Made by a program: the position numbers and the translations under genes
From: CALBPI01 sp038521865
GTDB taxonomy: Bacteria > Pseudomonadota > Gammaproteobacteria > Steroidobacterales > Woeseiaceae
Reading direction: 5' to 3'
DNA: 64,000 nt
Assembly: GCA_038521865.1 (NCBI GenBank)
Contig: JBCBKO010000001.1
Location: 1,054,001-1,118,000, forward strand
Notes under the pieces: model-generated
The model's database searches: none
What the model saw: the letters and a program-made list of their open reading frames with translations, nothing else
Told to the model about the DNA's origin: nothing
Shown: positions 63,202-64,000 of the stretch, piece by piece
Position numbering within the stretch: position 1 is the stretch's first letter
Layout: every line of letters starts with the position of its first letter

Positions 63202-63376
63202 TCGCACAAGATCGCTGCATGGTAGCCGCCTGCATTGACGTTAGACTCCATCAGACAAGTCATGGAGTCGTTCTCATAGCACTCAATGTCTTGGGCTGGA
63301 GTCCAGACGACTTTGATAAGCGCGTACCGGTCGACACACCTGGGATAGTGGTAGAGCGTCAAACTTAACTCAACTG

Positions 63377-63415
63377 TCCGAGGTAACGGGGCAAAACCCC
63401 AGCCATTAGCGGACG
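63377..63415. repeat. Nested palindrome between convergent genes
   Basis: GTCCG (63377-63381) pairs with CGGAC (63411-63415), enclosing a hairpin GGGG-CAAAA-CCCC (63389-63401). The right side reads CCATTAGCGGAC, matching CCAAAAGCGGAC at 63777. An alternative stem TTAGC-GGACG-GCTAA (63407-63421) overlaps it. It lies between two convergent ORFs and could end transcription from both sides, though no T run follows. Confidence 0.5.
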
Positions 63416-63416
63416 G

Positions 63417-63686
63417 CTAACCTCTCGCTCCTGCTCGGAGATCTTCAAGCCATTCTGCGATTTGTTGATCTGAGTGAAGATAGTCGAGCCCTGGTCCGTG
63501 AGTAAGATCACATCCATGAAGCCGATCTAACGCAGTCCAGACAGCAGGATGAATGTCCTCATAAGACACGTCCAATCTGCGTTTCGCCGCCCATCGATCA
63601 GCTTCATCCCTAGAAATCTCCCCTGCTAGGAGCGCAACTAGAACTTTCTCTACTTCTTTGAGATTTGGGGGATCGTCTACATTCAT
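63417..63686 (-). CDS. Small acidic protein of unknown function
   Basis: An 89-residue soluble protein: LKEVEKVLVALLAGEISRDEADRWAAKRRL, then DIHPAVWTALDRLHGCDL, then DYLHSDQQIAEWLEDLRAG. The layout (short helix with SREEA-DRWA, one W-AL-L segment, a YLH...W end) is like small proteins seen beside toxins or in scattered genomic islands, but I cannot name the family. No toxin gene is visible next to it. No clear Shine-Dalgarno before the ATG. Confidence 0.6.
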   Translation of the reverse strand: MNVDDPPNLKEVEKVLVALLAGEISRDEADRWAAKRRLDVSYEDIHPAVWTALDRLHGCDLTHGPGLDYLHSDQQIAEWLEDLRAGARG

Positions 63687-63714
63687 GGAATTTGAGATCG
63701 ATAGAGTGATGCTG

Positions 63715-63791
63715 AACGTCCGTTTCGGGTCAGTCGCTCCCAGTTTAGCGGAATCGAATCAACTGACGCATTCCGGCCAAAAGCGGACATT
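63715..63791. repeat. Imperfect 77-bp inverted repeat
   Basis: The arms are AACGTCCGTTTCGGGTC (63715-63731) and the complement of GGCCAAAAGCGGACATT (63775-63791), matching at 12 of 17 positions, with an inner perfect pair GTCAGT (63729-63734) / ACTGAC (63762-63767). It shares CCAwwAGCGGAC with the palindrome at 63377-63415. Resembles a small REP- or MITE-like unit. Confidence 0.55.
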
Positions 63792-63808
63792 GAGGTAGCC
63801 CACTAGTC

Positions 63809-64000
63809 CTACCGTCCGCACTCCATTGAAACCTCGTGCGAAACGAGAATTATTGAATCGACGAGCACGTCGACATCAATTTTGGAGAGTCTTGCCGTCA
63901 CCAGTTCGGTGCATTGAAGCTCAGGAATATCTTTCCGCGATACTTCAAGTACGTAGATATACCGATTGTTTGGATCGCGCAGGGAAATTGCCTGATCAGG
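63809..64000 (-). CDS. C-terminal end of an unknown protein, cut by window edge
   Basis: An open frame enters from the right edge and ends at a TAG at 63809-63811, giving 63 residues: DPNNRYIYVLEVSRKDIPEL, then ELVTARLSKIDVDVLVDSII. The balanced composition and alternating hydrophobic pattern look like real protein. No domain is recognised. It lies 122 bp from the small ORF at 63417-63686 on the same strand, with the inverted repeat in between. Confidence 0.5.
   Translation of the reverse strand, partial: PDQAISLRDPNNRYIYVLEVSRKDIPELQCTELVTARLSKIDVDVLVDSIILVSHEVSMECGR

Noticed and set aside
62119..63245. Integron attC-like core sequences (GCCTAAC at the rsxE end, GTTAGAC near 63239).
   Set aside because: The matching partner cores and the inner L boxes could not be found at the required spacing, so a gene-cassette array is not supported.
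63138..63362. A 74-codon minus-strand ORF after the exported orphan protein.
   Set aside because: It overlaps the 3' end of a better-supported gene by 64 bp, has no ribosome site and no recognisable pattern. I cannot exclude it but do not list it.
1..64000. Search for tRNA, rRNA, CRISPR, insertion sequence and prophage signs.
   Set aside because: No T-loop GGTTCGA-type tRNA pattern in a cloverleaf context, no regularly spaced repeats, and no transposase, integrase or phage structural ORF were seen.

Overview
The window is a 64-kb piece of a gammaproteobacterial chromosome. The evidence is gene order: queG / nnr-tsaE-amidase-mutL-miaA-hfq-hflX-hflK-hflC-DUF2065-purA, lptFG / pepA-holC-valS, pcnB-folK-panB-panC, wrbA-DUF2069 / hda and purM-purN with a divergent DUF2066 gene are classic gammaproteobacterial blocks, and a complete rsx (rnf) cluster is present. 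The moderately high GC, a MutL that keeps the endonuclease motifs missing from E. coli MutL, and a HEAT-kinase beside two PilT-type ATPases argue against Enterobacterales and suit a deep or environmental lineage; I cannot place it further. I see no tRNA, rRNA, insertion sequence, phage or CRISPR array.

Layout. 0-4 kb: a truncated exported metzincin-type protease, an SCP2-like protein, a membrane protein with a degenerate NERD-like domain and a patatin-like protein. 4-16.5 kb: the purA to queG block (purine synthesis, HflKC membrane quality control, ribosome rescue GTPase, Hfq, tRNA modification, mismatch repair, cell-wall amidase, NAD(P)HX repair). 16.5-22.8 kb: PPK2, panC-panB-deoxynucleoside kinase-folK-pcnB, a glutathione transferase and an RDD protein. 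22.8-30.1 kb: lptG-lptF facing away from pepA-holC-small ORF-valS. 30.2-35.3 kb: MoxR-DUF58-transglutaminase operon and a UMF1-type transporter. 35.4-39.7 kb: prfC, rimI, a family 4 uracil-DNA glycosylase, pssA and an altered Psd-like protein. 39.8-50.2 kb: proS, a lytic transglycosylase, a DUF4398 lipoprotein, wrbA, DUF2069, hda, PerM-like permease, CDP-alcohol phosphatidyltransferase, DUF2066, purM-purN, dcd and mrp. 50.5-55.2 kb: HEAT-repeat Ser/Thr kinase followed by two PilT/PilU ATPases. 55.2-62.1 kb: metG and rsxABCDGE. 62.1-64 kb: a low-density accessory tail with an orphan secreted protein, a small orphan ORF, a truncated reading frame and copies of a small palindromic element.

The genes are mostly housekeeping and tightly packed, with many 1-22 bp overlaps that suggest translational coupling. 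Two features stand out. First, at least ten genes (queG, nnr, panB, valS, the lytic transglycosylase, the DUF4398 lipoprotein, wrbA, DUF2066, purM, metG, possibly pilT) have a -10-like hexamer ending only 6-9 nt before the start codon and no Shine-Dalgarno sequence, so leaderless or ultra-short-leader mRNAs may be common; queG and nnr even share one symmetrical -10 box. Second, the HEAT-kinase/PilT/PilU group looks like a kinase-linked type IV pilus retraction module.
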